Shown piece by piece: positions 9,605 to 19,423 of a stretch of 64,000 nucleotides of DNA; positions within the stretch are counted from its first letter, which is position 1, and each line of letters starts with the position of its first letter. Origin of the DNA: Litchfieldella qijiaojingensis (GTDB lineage: Bacteria > Pseudomonadota > Gammaproteobacteria > Pseudomonadales > Halomonadaceae); the NCBI RefSeq assembly GCF_014651875.1, contig NZ_BMXS01000006.1, forward strand, positions 62,001-126,000, written 5' to 3'. A model generated the notes under the pieces. It had not been told where the DNA came from. It saw only the letters and a list, made by a program, of their open reading frames with translations, and did not search any database. The translations under genes and the position numbers were made by a program.

Positions 9605-9873
9605 GGTCACCTCCCGGCAGCATCGAGCACTGTCTGAAAACTGCCTTGGCTCGGTAACGTTGTGGACATATCCATCAGGCAGTGTAGTGGCCGTGACTCG
9701 GGAGGTGGGAACTATTGCCCAGCCGCCGAAATCTGCTGGTGACACGTGGAAGCCACCGAACAATTGACATCGGTCAAGAGTATTTCGAGAGAAGTTACCC
9801 TACCTTCCTTAGGACGGACCAGGGGACAGGGGCCGAGAAATGGGATTCACATCTACGGGAGGCCACGACCGTC

Positions 9874-10416
9874 ATGCCATACGATCAACAGGATGTCGCG
9901 AAACTGATTCTTATGCCGGAAGAACTGCTTGTTCTGGCCGATACGCACGAAACCCATGAGATGCACCACTATCGGCGTCTCGCCTTCAGTTTCCTGCCCT
10001 TCGATGTGGGCATCAGTAAGCTCATGGCCGCACTGGGCGTCGAATGCGAACGACGTCTCGACACGCAAAGGGAAGTCACACAGGAACTGGGATTGTCTGA
10101 CCTCATCACCACTGGCGAGGCTGGCAATGCGGCACGCTCTCCCTTTGGCAAACACTATTTCTTCATCGTCAATCGAGCCATGGCCATGGCGATGCTGACC
10201 CAAGTCATCGCTTCTGCCGATTATTCGCTGCGATTCCATGAGCACTTGCAGAGCGCCAACGCGATGCCCGAGCTGGATCCGATGCTGAAGGGGTTCGTCA
10301 AGCAGAAGCAAGCCGAATGCCGCATCCTGCAAGAGAGCCTGGATAGCCTGGAGTCCAGCGTCGACAGCGTCTCGATGCCCGCGATGGCCAGTTATCGTCA
10401 GCGATCTCTCTGGTAG
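9874..10416 (+). CDS. Unrecognised, possibly ferritin-like helical protein
   Basis: 180 residues, soluble and mostly helical by composition. One segment (THETHEMHHYRRLAFSFLPFDVG) combines Glu and His in the E..H..Y pattern seen in ferritin/rubrerythrin helices, and a later glutamate-rich helix (QAECRILQESLDSLESS) follows, so a ferritin-like four-helix fold is a weak guess. The longer open frame begins at 9715, but ATG 9874 has GGGAGG about 10 bases upstream and the sequence before it looks non-coding. It is divergent from the aldo/keto reductase and convergent with the Lrp gene. Confidence 0.65.
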   Translation: MPYDQQDVAKLILMPEELLVLADTHETHEMHHYRRLAFSFLPFDVGISKLMAALGVECERRLDTQREVTQELGLSDLITTGEAGNAARSPFGKHYFFIVNRAMAMAMLTQVIASADYSLRFHEHLQSANAMPELDPMLKGFVKQKQAECRILQESLDSLESSVDSVSMPAMASYRQRSLW

Positions 10417-10430
10417 TCAGCCGGCCCCTG

Positions 10431-10456
10431 CGACACCGCTAAGCACGACACCGCTA
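10431..10456. repeat. 11-bp direct repeat at a convergent gene junction
   Basis: CGACACCGCTA occurs at 10431-10441 and again at 10446-10456, four bases apart. The second copy contains the stop codon of the Lrp gene. It may be a slippage remnant; no function can be inferred. Confidence 0.5.
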
Positions 10457-10990
10457 GGAGATCACCGGGTGTTCGCTTTCCAGCGCCTCGGTGATGCCAC
10501 CTTGCGGTGTCCTCTCGAGATAGGTCGAGAGCACGACGTAACTACGCGTTGCCTTTACGCCCGGTGTGGCGTAAAGCTTGGCAAGCAACCCTTCGAGCGC
10601 CCGGCTGCTTTTGCAGCGCACCTTGAGCAGCATGCAGGTGTCGCCGGCGACGGAGTGGATCTCCTCCAGTTCCGGAAGCTCGGCGAGCGATAGCAGTTCC
10701 TGTGTCTTTCCCCACCCCATGGTATCGACGTGCACGAAGGCAAGCAGTGGCTTGCCCGTCGACGGACCGTCCAGTACCGCCACCGTGCCACGAATTCGTC
10801 CGGCGGTGCGCAACCGTTTCACGCGCTCATGCACGGCGGGTGCCGAGAGTCCGACGAGACGTCCCAGTTCGGCGTAACTGAGGCCAGCATCCCTCGCCAG
10901 TTCACTTAATATCTTTCGGTCGAAGCTATCGAGTGGACGTGCGTCGATATGGCGGTCCCGAATATCTTCTGTTTTTTCATTATTCTGCAT
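10454..10990 (-). CDS. Lrp/AsnC family transcriptional regulator
   Basis: 178 residues. The N-terminal winged helix-turn-helix is clear (LDSFDRKILSELARDAGLSYAELGRLVGLSAPAVHERVKRL), followed by the RAM ligand-binding domain (VAGDTCMLLKVRCKSSRALEGLL). Such regulators usually sense amino acids and act as octamers. The gene is divergent from an MFS transporter (starts 67 bases apart), which makes that transporter the most likely target. About 20 hydrophilic residues precede the usual start of the domain. The ribosome site of the chosen ATG is weak, so a later start is possible. Confidence 0.9.
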   Translation of the reverse strand: MQNNEKTEDIRDRHIDARPLDSFDRKILSELARDAGLSYAELGRLVGLSAPAVHERVKRLRTAGRIRGTVAVLDGPSTGKPLLAFVHVDTMGWGKTQELLSLAELPELEEIHSVAGDTCMLLKVRCKSSRALEGLLAKLYATPGVKATRSYVVLSTYLERTPQGGITEALESEHPVIS

Positions 10991-11057
10991 ATTTTTGATT
11001 GTCCGGAAGGAGGTTCGTCAACTAAACAATAATCCTGAACTCAGTTTAGGAACGATC

Positions 11058-12215
11058 ATGATTAGCCGCAATGTCTTGCTCCTCACCGGATCGATTGCCG
11101 TCATCGGCGCCAACTCCCTGGTGCTGAGCCCGATTGCCTCCTCTGTCGCTGCCTCGTTTTCCGGAGTCGATGCAGCCGGTGTCATGACCGCGGCGGCCAT
11201 CTATGGGCTGGCGACGGCGGCCAGTGCTCTGACGCTGGCCTCGGTGGCGGATCGAATCGGCGCCGAGCGCGCCTTGGTACGTGCGTTGCTGATCCTGGTC
11301 GTGGCACTGGCGGTGGCGGCACTTTCTCCCACGCTCGTGGTGTTGTGTCTTGCACAAGGGCTGGCCGGCCTGGCGGCAGGAACCGCGCTTCCGGCCATCT
11401 ATACGCTGGCGGCCCAGGTCGCCGAAAAAGGTCGCGAGAGCGAGACGCTGGGGGTCGTACTGACGGGGTGGACACTGAGCCTCGTTGCGGGTGTCAGCCT
11501 TTCCGCCGTGATGGCCGATATCGTGCACTGGCGTGCCGTGTTCGCGGTGCTGGCCTTGGGTGCGGCAGGGCTGGCAATCGGCGTGGGCAGGAGCAAGGCG
11601 TGGGGCATGGCCGTGCGCGCGACAGTGCCGACCTCGCCGCTGACGGCATTACGGGTACCTGGAATCAAAGCCGCTTTGCTGAATGTTGCCGCCTACATGA
11701 CGGCCTTCTATGGCCTTTACACCTATCTTGGCCCGCATCTTGGCGAGTCGCTGAGGCTGCCCACCACCTTCGCCGGGCTGGCGACCTTCGCCTATGGCAT
11801 GGGTTTCGGACTGGCGGCGCCATTGGGGCGTCTGATCGATCGTTACGGCATGCTCACGGCCGCTGTCGTCACCTTCGCCGGCTTGACGCTCGTCTACCTC
11901 GGCATGGCGGCCGCTTCCGGCATGCCCGCCATCTTGCTGGTGCTGTGTGTCGCATGGGGGCTTGCCAATCACATCGGTCTCAACCTGATCGTGCGTGGGC
12001 TTACGGAACTCGATCCGTCGCAGCGCGGTGCCATCATGGGGCTTTACAGCACCATCACCTACCTTTGCGTGTTCGCCGGTGCACTTCTCTACCGCCCGCT
12101 TTTCGCGTACTTCGGGTTCGCGGCCTGCGCGCTGGTTTCGGCGGCATGCATCGTGCCGGCCTTGGGCTGGTCATTCAGCCGTCTGCCGCCGCGGATGGCG
12201 CAAGAGGGGAGCTGA
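11058..12215 (+). CDS. MFS transporter (DHA1-like exporter)
   Basis: 385 residues with about 12 hydrophobic segments. The loop 2-3 motif reads ASVADRIGAERAL, close to the major facilitator motif A. The second half has GRLIDRYGMLTA, the matching loop 8-9 motif. The likely start is ATG 11058, preceded by TAGGAACG; the open frame extends to 10995 but lacks a ribosome site there. The divergent Lrp-type regulator suggests export of an amino acid or related metabolite; that is inference from context only. Confidence 0.87.
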   Translation: MISRNVLLLTGSIAVIGANSLVLSPIASSVAASFSGVDAAGVMTAAAIYGLATAASALTLASVADRIGAERALVRALLILVVALAVAALSPTLVVLCLAQGLAGLAAGTALPAIYTLAAQVAEKGRESETLGVVLTGWTLSLVAGVSLSAVMADIVHWRAVFAVLALGAAGLAIGVGRSKAWGMAVRATVPTSPLTALRVPGIKAALLNVAAYMTAFYGLYTYLGPHLGESLRLPTTFAGLATFAYGMGFGLAAPLGRLIDRYGMLTAAVVTFAGLTLVYLGMAAASGMPAILLVLCVAWGLANHIGLNLIVRGLTELDPSQRGAIMGLYSTITYLCVFAGALLYRPLFAYFGFAACALVSAACIVPALGWSFSRLPPRMAQEGS

Positions 12216-12232
12216 TTCGGTCGATGCCCGGG

Positions 12233-12778
12233 TCACTCGCCCTTGATCCGTGTGATGAATGGCCAAGCGGTAAAGGTGAAGTCCTGATCCGCAACCTGTT
12301 GATGGCACTCGAAGCAGGAATCCATGCTCCTATCCTGCCGAGTGCCGTCCGGCTGGAACCAGGCATATTCCCATTCGCCATTGCGTTTCTCTTCGGAATA
12401 TTCTTCCCCCCAGCCTTGCTCCTTTTGCTGCACGAAAACGTTGGTGATTTCATCGGTGGGGATGAAGCGGCCGTTGGCGTCCCGTAGCGGCTCGCCGTTG
12501 TCCGTTAGTTCCGCCTCATGGTCCTCCATGACCACGATGGTGCCTTGCGGTAGTGGCTCGTTCGGCTGTGCCGTCGCCAAGGCATCGGCATTGATGTACA
12601 TGAAGCGCACGATGGGTGGGTCGCGATCGGGTTTATCCACCGTCGTATAGCGAACGAAGGTGCTGGCGTAGTTTTCCGGGAACTCGACGTTCTCCGGTCC
12701 TGCTATCGCGATACCCGCCATCAGCGCCGTGACAGTCGTCGCGAGGCTCAGCCGCCATCGGTTTTTTTGTCGTAGCAT
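12233..12778 (-). CDS. Cytochrome P460 family exported c-type haem protein
   Basis: 181 residues with a signal peptide (WRLSLATTVTALMAGIAIA). The mature protein matches the cytochrome P460 domain: NYASTFVRYTTVDKPD at the start, EAELTDNGEPLRDANGRF in the middle, and one haem-binding CFECH motif near the C-terminus. P460 enzymes carry a cross-linked c-haem and oxidise hydroxylamine or act on NO. Many homologues lack proof of that activity, and the cross-linking lysine cannot be assigned here. Start ATG 12778 has a GGAAGGG site. It is convergent with the MFS gene. Confidence 0.85.
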   Translation of the reverse strand: MLRQKNRWRLSLATTVTALMAGIAIAGPENVEFPENYASTFVRYTTVDKPDRDPPIVRFMYINADALATAQPNEPLPQGTIVVMEDHEAELTDNGEPLRDANGRFIPTDEITNVFVQQKEQGWGEEYSEEKRNGEWEYAWFQPDGTRQDRSMDSCFECHQQVADQDFTFTAWPFITRIKGE

Positions 12779-12879
12779 GGTGCGCCCTTCCAGATGATGA
12801 ACGAGCAAAAACCGTTGCCCTGAGGGTGCTTCGATTCCATTCAGGCTTAGGTCAGGGCATTTCGGTTGTCAATCGAACG

Positions 12880-14832
12880 TCACTTCGGCTGGGCGTCCCG
12901 TGATCGGAGGCTTTCTTCCGGGGTTTCGAGGATGCGGCGGATCTCGTCGAACTCCAGGGTTTCATACTGTTCCAACGCGCTGGCGAGGGCGTCGAGACGA
13001 TCGCGGTGGCGCTCGAGCAATTCACGTCCACGGGACTCGATATCCACCAGAAGCCGACGAACTTCGTCGTCGATCATGGCAGCCGTGGCTTCGCTGTGCT
13101 CGCGACCCTGGCCGAGTTCCTTGCCGAGGAAGACGTGTTCCTGGCTTTGTGGGAAGGCGGCGGGGCCAATGCGCTCGTTCATGCCCCAGTGGGCCACCAT
13201 ACGTCTGGCGAGTTGTGTCGCTTGCTGAAGGTCGTTCTCCGCGCCACTGCTGACTTCGCCGAAGACGATGGACTCGGCCAGGCGCCCGCCGAACATCACG
13301 GTGATGCGGTCTCGCAGGTAGGATTCGTTGTAGTTGTAGCGCTCTTCCTCGGGAACCTGCGCGGTCACCCCCAGTGCTTGTCCTCGCGGGATGACCGTGA
13401 CCTTCTCCAGTGGGTCGGCGTTGGGCAGCAGATAGGCCAATAGCGCGTGACCGGCCTCGTGATAGGCCACGATATGTCGCTCTCGCTCGGAAAGTGCCGC
13501 TTCCCGTACGTCGCCGAGCAAAATGCGGTCGCGTGCATCGGCGAAACACGCCCAGTCCACCTCGTGTTTCTCACGACGCCCGGCAAGCAGGGCCGCTTCG
13601 TTTGCCAGGTTGGCGAGATCGGCGCCGGAGAAGCCGGTGGTGATCTGTGCCAGGCGCTCCAGGGAAACGTCTTCGGCCAAGGGAATGTTCGCCGTATGCA
13701 CCTGGAGAATCGCATGACGCGCCTGCCGGTGGGGGCGTTCCATGGTGATCTTGCGGTCGAAGCGGCCGGGACGTAGTAACGCCGGATCGAGCACGTCGGG
13801 ACGGTTGGTGGCGGCTAGCACCACTACCGATTCCTCTACCTCGAAGCCGTCCATCTCGGCGAGGATCTGGTTGAGGGTCTGTTCGCGCTCGTCGTGACCG
13901 CCCCCCATGCCGGCGCCACGGGTGCGGCCCACGGAGTCGAGCTCATCGATGAAGATCACCGAGGGCGCTTCGTCCTTGGCCTGTTTGAAGAGATCGCGTA
14001 CCCGCGAGGCACCGACACCGACGAACATTTCGATGAACTCGGAACCGCTGACACTGAAGAACGGCACGTTGGCCTCACCAGCCACGGCACGTGCCATCAG
14101 GGTCTTACCGATGCCGGGCGGCCCCATCATCAGGATGCCGCGTGGGATCTTGGCACCGAGTTGATGGAAGCGTGCCGGGTTCTTGAGAAACTCCACCACT
14201 TCGGCGATTTCCCGCTTGGCATTGTCCGAGCCAGCTACGTCACTCATGCGGACATGGCTGTCTTCGCGCCGGATCCTCCTGGCCTTCGACTGGCCTATAC
14301 CGAAAAGCCCGCCTCCCGACATCGCCTTTTGTTGCATGCGATACCAGAACCAGAACAGCAGGCCGAGGATCAGGATCAGGGGAAGCATTCCCATCAGGAG
14401 CTGCTGCCACCATGGCGATTCGGTCGACAAGGCCTTGATATTCACACCATGTTGCTCGAGTCGGTCGAGCAACTGCTGGTGGTCCATCTCCGGGAGCACG
14501 GTTTCGAATGCCTGTGCGTCACCGACTTCCAGGTTCCTGCGGCCTTCTTCGGTCAAGGTGCCATCGACTTGCTGGCCCTGCAGGGTAACCTCGTTCACGT
14601 AGCCGTCCTCCACGGCTTCCAGGAATTCGGAGTAGCTGAGTTCGGCCTGTGTCGGCTGCTGCTGACCGTCGATGTAGTAGAAGAAAAGCAGGAATCCGAG
14701 CGACAACCAGACGAACAGCATCCACTGTTGCCGGAACTTGTTCCGGAACTCCTCGTTCGGGTCCGGCCGGCCATCGTCATGTTGCGCTTGGCCTTGCCGC
14801 TTCCCGTTCCGCCGATCGTCCCGCTGTGTCAT
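12880..14832 (-). CDS. FtsH-type membrane AAA+ zinc metalloprotease, probable paralogue
   Basis: 650 residues in the usual FtsH order: two N-terminal membrane helices (about 36-55 and 143-163) around a small periplasmic domain, the AAA+ module and the zinc protease domain. Walker A reads GPPGIGKT rather than the usual GPPGTGKT. Walker B is [11 protein letters not shown], the second region of homology [20 protein letters not shown], the zinc site HEAGH, and the third ligand lies in GAENDLQ. FtsH extracts and degrades membrane and short-lived proteins. The housekeeping ftsH usually lies near rrmJ and folP, which are absent here, so this is probably a second copy. It is divergent from the helicase gene. 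Confidence 0.93.
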   Translation of the reverse strand: MTQRDDRRNGKRQGQAQHDDGRPDPNEEFRNKFRQQWMLFVWLSLGFLLFFYYIDGQQQPTQAELSYSEFLEAVEDGYVNEVTLQGQQVDGTLTEEGRRNLEVGDAQAFETVLPEMDHQQLLDRLEQHGVNIKALSTESPWWQQLLMGMLPLILILGLLFWFWYRMQQKAMSGGGLFGIGQSKARRIRREDSHVRMSDVAGSDNAKREIAEVVEFLKNPARFHQLGAKIPRGILMMGPPGIGKTLMARAVAGEANVPFFSVSGSEFIEMFVGVGASRVRDLFKQAKDEAPSVIFIDELDSVGRTRGAGMGGGHDEREQTLNQILAEMDGFEVEESVVVLAATNRPDVLDPALLRPGRFDRKITMERPHRQARHAILQVHTANIPLAEDVSLERLAQITTGFSGADLANLANEAALLAGRREKHEVDWACFADARDRILLGDVREAALSERERHIVAYHEAGHALLAYLLPNADPLEKVTVIPRGQALGVTAQVPEEERYNYNESYLRDRITVMFGGRLAESIVFGEVSSGAENDLQQATQLARRMVAHWGMNERIGPAAFPQSQEHVFLGKELGQGREHSEATAAMIDDEVRRLLVDIESRGRELLERHRDRLDALASALEQYETLEFDEIRRILETPEESLRSRDAQPK

Positions 14833-14947
14833 GGACACTCCATAGGCAATCAGGCTTTACTTGAACCATGGTGCCGTCAGCGAGGTTTTACAAGGCATTT
14901 TCCGGTCGAGGATCATGAGTCCGTGGTTACCGGCGAGGTTTATGGTC

Positions 14948-17900
14948 ATGCCACTCAACGCCTTTCATTCTGCTGTCCAGGCCTGGTTCGAGCGCGATCT
15001 TGGCGTGCCCACCGAGGTTCAGGCCCGAGCCTGGCCGGCGATTGGCGATGGTGGCCATGTGCTGATCGCCGCGCCAACCGGCTCCGGCAAGACCCTAGCG
15101 GCCTTCCTGGCCGCCATCGATGGCTTGGTGCATCGCGGTCTGGAGGAGGAACTGCCCGACGAGACAGTGGTGCTCTACGTTTCGCCGCTGCGGGCGTTGT
15201 CCAACGATATCCAGCGCAACTTGCAGGCGCCGTTGGCGGGCATCGGTGCGGAGTTGGCGGAACGTGGCCTAGCCGAACCGGGGATCCGCGCCTGGGTGCG
15301 CACCGGCGACACGCCTGCCGGAGACCGCGAGCGCATGCGCAAGCGACCGCCCCATATCGTGGTCACCACCCCCGAATCGCTCTACATACTGCTGACTTCG
15401 GAATCGGGCCGGCGCATGCTCTCCAGCGTGCGCTCGGTGATCGTCGACGAGATCCACGCCGTCGCCGGCACCAAGCGCGGTTCGCACCTGGCACTGTCGC
15501 TGGAGCGGTTGGCAGCGCTGACCGATACGCCACCGCAGCGCATCGGGCTGTCCGCCACGCAAAAGCCGGTGGAGGAAGTTGCCGCCTTCCTCACTGGCGG
15601 CACCGAATGCACGGTGATCGATACCGGCCATGTACGCGAGCGTGACCTGGCCATCGCAGTGCCCGGCTCGCCGCTGGCCGCGGTGATGGCCAACGAGGTT
15701 TGGGAGGAGGTCTACGATCGCCTGGCGGCATTGGTGGAGAAGCACCGTACCACCCTGATCTTTGCCAATACCCGTCGAGTTTGCGAGCGGGTAGCGCGCC
15801 ACTTGGCCGATCGCCTGGGCGAGGCGGTGGTGACCTCGCATCATGGCAGCCTGGCTCGCGAACATCGCCTGCAGGCGGAACAGCGTCTCAAGCACGGAGA
15901 GCTGCGTGCACTGGTGGCCACGGCATCGTTGGAACTGGGCATCGACATCGGCGAGGTCGACCTGGTCTGTCAGCTTGGTTCGCCGCGCTCCATGGCCGCT
16001 TTTCTGCAGCGGGTGGGGCGTTCCGGCCACGGCGTTGGGCGTTTGCCCAAGGGACGACTGTTTCCGCTGACCCGCGACGACCTGCTGGAGTGCACGGCAT
16101 TGATGGGAGCCGTCAAAGCGGGCGACCTGGACCGCCTGCATATCCCCGAGGGGCCGCTGGACGTATTGGCCCAGCAGGTGGTGGCCGAAGTTGCCGGTGC
16201 GGGAGAATACGACGAGGAAGTACTATTCCAGCAACTGACCGCGGCCTGGTCGTATCGCGCATTGAGCCGGGAGAGCTTCGATGCGGTGTTGCAGATGCTC
16301 GCCGATGGTTACACCACGCGTCGCGGGCGACGTGGTGCCTATCTGCACCGCGACCGGGTCAACGGTCGGCTGCGGCCGCGGCGAGCCGCGCGGTTGGTGG
16401 CGCTGACCAACGGCGGCGCGATACCCGATCAGTTCGATTACGACGTGATGCTGCAGCCCGAGGATATCCGCGTCGGCACGGTCAACGAGGACTTCGCCTT
16501 CGAAAGTATGCCAGGCGATGTCTTCCAACTCGGCAACCAGGGCTATCGCATTCTCAAGGTGGCGACCGGGCGTGTGTTCGTCGAGGACGCCAAGGGCGCG
16601 CCGCCGAGCATTCCCTTCTGGTTCGGCGAGGCACCGGCGCGTACCGAGGAGCTGTCCCAGGCAGTGTCGCATCTGCGCGCCGGTGTGGATGAACGCCTGG
16701 CGGACGGCGGCGAAGACGCTGCGTACGAGTGGCTGGAAACGAACTATGGCCTCTCCTGCGAGGCGGCCGAGCAGCTTGCCGCATATCTGGCACGGGCGCG
16801 GGCGGCACTCGGCGTCGTGCCCAGCCAGGCGCACTTGGTGCTCGAACGCTTCTTCGACGAGGCCGGTGACATGCACTTGGTATTGCATGCCCCATTCGGC
16901 TCGCGACTCAATCGCGCCTGGGGGTTGGCGCTGCGCAAGCGCTTGTGCCGCAAGTTCAATTTCGAGCTTCAGGCGGCGGCGCTGGAGGACACCATCGTGC
17001 TATCGCTGGGCCCCACCCACAGCTTTCCGCTCGACGAGGTATGGGGCTATCTGAACAGCAAGACGGTGCGCGAGGTGTTGATCCAGGCGCTGCTCGATGC
17101 GCCGATGTTCGGCATGCGCTGGCGCTGGAACGCCTCCATCGGCTTGGCGGTGCCGCGTACCCGCAATGGCCGACGGCGCCCACCGCAATTGCAGCGTCAG
17201 GATGCCGAGGACCTGCTGTCGGTGGTGTTTCCCGACCAATTGGCCTGTGCCGAGAACCTGGCCGGTGCCCGCGAGATTCCCGACCATCCGCTGGTTTCCC
17301 AAACACTGCATGATTGCCTGACAGAGGCCATGAACGTGTCTGGACTGGAACGCCTGCTCGAACGACTGGAGCAGGGGGAAATCGTCGTGAGCAGCCGGCA
17401 TCTCGCCGTACCCTCGCCGTTGGCGGAAGAGGTGGTTAATGCCCGGCCTTACGCCTTTCTCGACGACGGTGCCCAGGAGGAGCGTCGTACCCTCAGCGTG
17501 CGTACCGGCGACGCCCTGGACGTGGCGGATGTCGCCGCCTCGGCCCGCTACGACCCCGAGGTCGTGCGTCGCGTGTGTGATGAGGCCTGGCCGGAGCCAC
17601 GCGATGCGGACGAACTTTACGATGCCCTGGTGCTGAGTGGGTTCATCACCGCTAGCGAGGGGGCCGGGTGGCAGTCCTGGTTCGAGTCTCTGGCCACGTC
17701 ACGCCGCGCCACGGTCGTCTCGGTTCCAGGAGGCGATACGCTGTGGGTCGCCGCCGAGCGGCTGGCCGAGTTGTGTGAGCTCCAGCCACAGGCGACGCTT
17801 GCTCCAACCATCGAGGCGGTGGGGGCGATGCCCGACGATACCGACACGGCCCTGATCGAGTTATTGCGCTCGCGCCTCGAGGCGCTCGGGCCAACGACCG

Positions 17901-19279
17901 CCACGGTACTTGCCGCTCCGCTGGGAGTGACGATGGAGCGGGTGACGACTGCGCTGGCTCGACTGGAAACCGAAGGTTTCGTGCTGCAGGGCAGCTTTGC
18001 CGGCGGCTCCAGCGAAGTCGAGTGGTGCGAGCGGCGCCTGCTGGCGCGGATGCATCGCTATGCCGTCGATCGTAAGCGTGCAGAGATCGAGCCTGTCAGC
18101 ATCCAGCACTATCTGCGCTTTTTGTTCGACTGGCATGGCTTGTCAGAGCGGCCGGAAGGGGTAGAGGCGTTGGCTGCCGCCGTGGAGCGGCTGGAGGGTT
18201 TCCCGGTGGCGGCAGGGGCTTGGGAGCAGGATGTGCTACCGGCGCGCATTGCGCATTATTCCTCCTATCTGCTGGATCAACTGCTCGCCAGCGGTCGTTT
18301 CGTGTGGTTGCGCCTGGTGTCACCGCGAGTGGCGGCGGACGATGAGCGCCACCGCCCGGGGCCACTGCGCAACACGCCGATCGCACTGATCGAGCGACAA
18401 GCGCTGGGTGACTGGCGTGCCGCCGCACCGGGCCCCGATGCCGAGGCGTTACCACTCTCTGGCGGTGCCCGTAGGGTGCTGGAGGCACTGCAGGCCGGTG
18501 GGGCGATGTTCTTCGCCGACTTGCTCGCGCCCACGCGCATGCTGCGCACCCAGGTGGAGGAAGCGCTGGGCGAGCTGGCGGCCTGGGGCCTGGTCACTTC
18601 CGATACCTTCAACGGCCTGCGGGCGTTGATCGCGCCTGCCCACAAGCGCCCGCCGATTGGCTCGGCCGGCCGGCGGCGTCGCCGACGCCAGGCACCGGGC
18701 GTGGAGACCGGAGGTCGCTGGTCATGGCTGCCGGTACCGGAACCTGAAGACACCGCCTTGACACGGCGGATCGCCACCGACCTGGAAAGTCTGGAGCATA
18801 TCGCCTGGGTATTGCTGCAGCGCTACGGTGTGGTATTCCGGCGGGTGCTGGAACGCGAGTCGGCGTTGCCACCTTGGCGCGAGCTGCTTTACGTCTATCG
18901 TCGCCTGGAGGCACGCGGAGAGATTCGCGGGGGGCGTTTCGTGCAACAGTTCTCGGGCGAGCAATTCGCGTTGCCCGAGGCGGTGGGAGCACTCAAGGCC
19001 ATGCGCAAGCGTGAGCCGGACGGCACCCGCGTTGTGGTTTCAGCCGCCGACCCGCTCAACCTGCTGGGGATTCTCACCCCCGGGGCGCGCCTGCCGGCGG
19101 TATCCGGCAATCGGCTGCTCTATCGCGACGGAGTGCCGGAAGCAGTACTGCAAAATGGTGATGTCCACGCACTGGAGTCACTGTCCGCCACGGATCAGTG
19201 GCAGGCGCAGGATCTGCTGCGGCGTGGAGCTGGTTACCGTCCATCTTCATCGCAGAGTCAGACATCGCACATGGCGTGA
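14948..19279 (+). CDS. lhr: Lhr-type large DEAD/DEAH-box helicase
   Basis: 1443 residues, the size of long Lhr helicases. The N-terminal superfamily 2 core has Walker A APTGSGKT (about 42-49), YVSPLRALSNDIQRNL, DEIH, and the second RecA domain with ATASLELGIDIGEVDLVCQLGSP and QRVGRSGH. A winged-helix/DUF4145-like region and a long C-terminal domain follow. Lhr proteins unwind DNA or RNA:DNA hybrids and are implicated in repair. The ATG at 14948 (GCGAGG upstream) starts at the family N-terminus; an in-frame ATG at 14942 is an alternative. The basic stretch RRRRRRQ near residue 1240 is unusually dense. Confidence 0.93.
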   Translation: MPLNAFHSAVQAWFERDLGVPTEVQARAWPAIGDGGHVLIAAPTGSGKTLAAFLAAIDGLVHRGLEEELPDETVVLYVSPLRALSNDIQRNLQAPLAGIGAELAERGLAEPGIRAWVRTGDTPAGDRERMRKRPPHIVVTTPESLYILLTSESGRRMLSSVRSVIVDEIHAVAGTKRGSHLALSLERLAALTDTPPQRIGLSATQKPVEEVAAFLTGGTECTVIDTGHVRERDLAIAVPGSPLAAVMANEVWEEVYDRLAALVEKHRTTLIFANTRRVCERVARHLADRLGEAVVTSHHGSLAREHRLQAEQRLKHGELRALVATASLELGIDIGEVDLVCQLGSPRSMAAFLQRVGRSGHGVGRLPKGRLFPLTRDDLLECTALMGAVKAGDLDRLHIPEGPLDVLAQQVVAEVAGAGEYDEEVLFQQLTAAWSYRALSRESFDAVLQMLADGYTTRRGRRGAYLHRDRVNGRLRPRRAARLVALTNGGAIPDQFDYDVMLQPEDIRVGTVNEDFAFESMPGDVFQLGNQGYRILKVATGRVFVEDAKGAPPSIPFWFGEAPARTEELSQAVSHLRAGVDERLADGGEDAAYEWLETNYGLSCEAAEQLAAYLARARAALGVVPSQAHLVLERFFDEAGDMHLVLHAPFGSRLNRAWGLALRKRLCRKFNFELQAAALEDTIVLSLGPTHSFPLDEVWGYLNSKTVREVLIQALLDAPMFGMRWRWNASIGLAVPRTRNGRRRPPQLQRQDAEDLLSVVFPDQLACAENLAGAREIPDHPLVSQTLHDCLTEAMNVSGLERLLERLEQGEIVVSSRHLAVPSPLAEEVVNARPYAFLDDGAQEERRTLSVRTGDALDVADVAASARYDPEVVRRVCDEAWPEPRDADELYDALVLSGFITASEGAGWQSWFESLATSRRATVVSVPGGDTLWVAAERLAELCELQPQATLAPTIEAVGAMPDDTDTALIELLRSRLEALGPTTATVLAAPLGVTMERVTTALARLETEGFVLQGSFAGGSSEVEWCERRLLARMHRYAVDRKRAEIEPVSIQHYLRFLFDWHGLSERPEGVEALAAAVERLEGFPVAAGAWEQDVLPARIAHYSSYLLDQLLASGRFVWLRLVSPRVAADDERHRPGPLRNTPIALIERQALGDWRAAAPGPDAEALPLSGGARRVLEALQAGGAMFFADLLAPTRMLRTQVEEALGELAAWGLVTSDTFNGLRALIAPAHKRPPIGSAGRRRRRRQAPGVETGGRWSWLPVPEPEDTALTRRIATDLESLEHIAWVLLQRYGVVFRRVLERESALPPWRELLYVYRRLEARGEIRGGRFVQQFSGEQFALPEAVGALKAMRKREPDGTRVVVSAADPLNLLGILTPGARLPAVSGNRLLYRDGVPEAVLQNGDVHALESLSATDQWQAQDLLRRGAGYRPSSSQSQTSHMA

Positions 19280-19423
19280 CTCATGGAACGATGCGTAAGC
19301 GGCGGCGTCCTATCAAAGCATGATAGCAATCCCTCGTATAAGAAATGCGGCGTGCATGCTTGACGTGGGGTGAGCGGCGTGGCCCATCTCCGCTCGAGCT
19401 TGCCCACCGGGGAGAAGTGCCCC

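Noticed and set aside
9764-9802. TTGACA at 9764 as part of a standard promoter
   Set aside because: No acceptable -10 box at 16-18 bases; listed promoters were limited to clearer sites.
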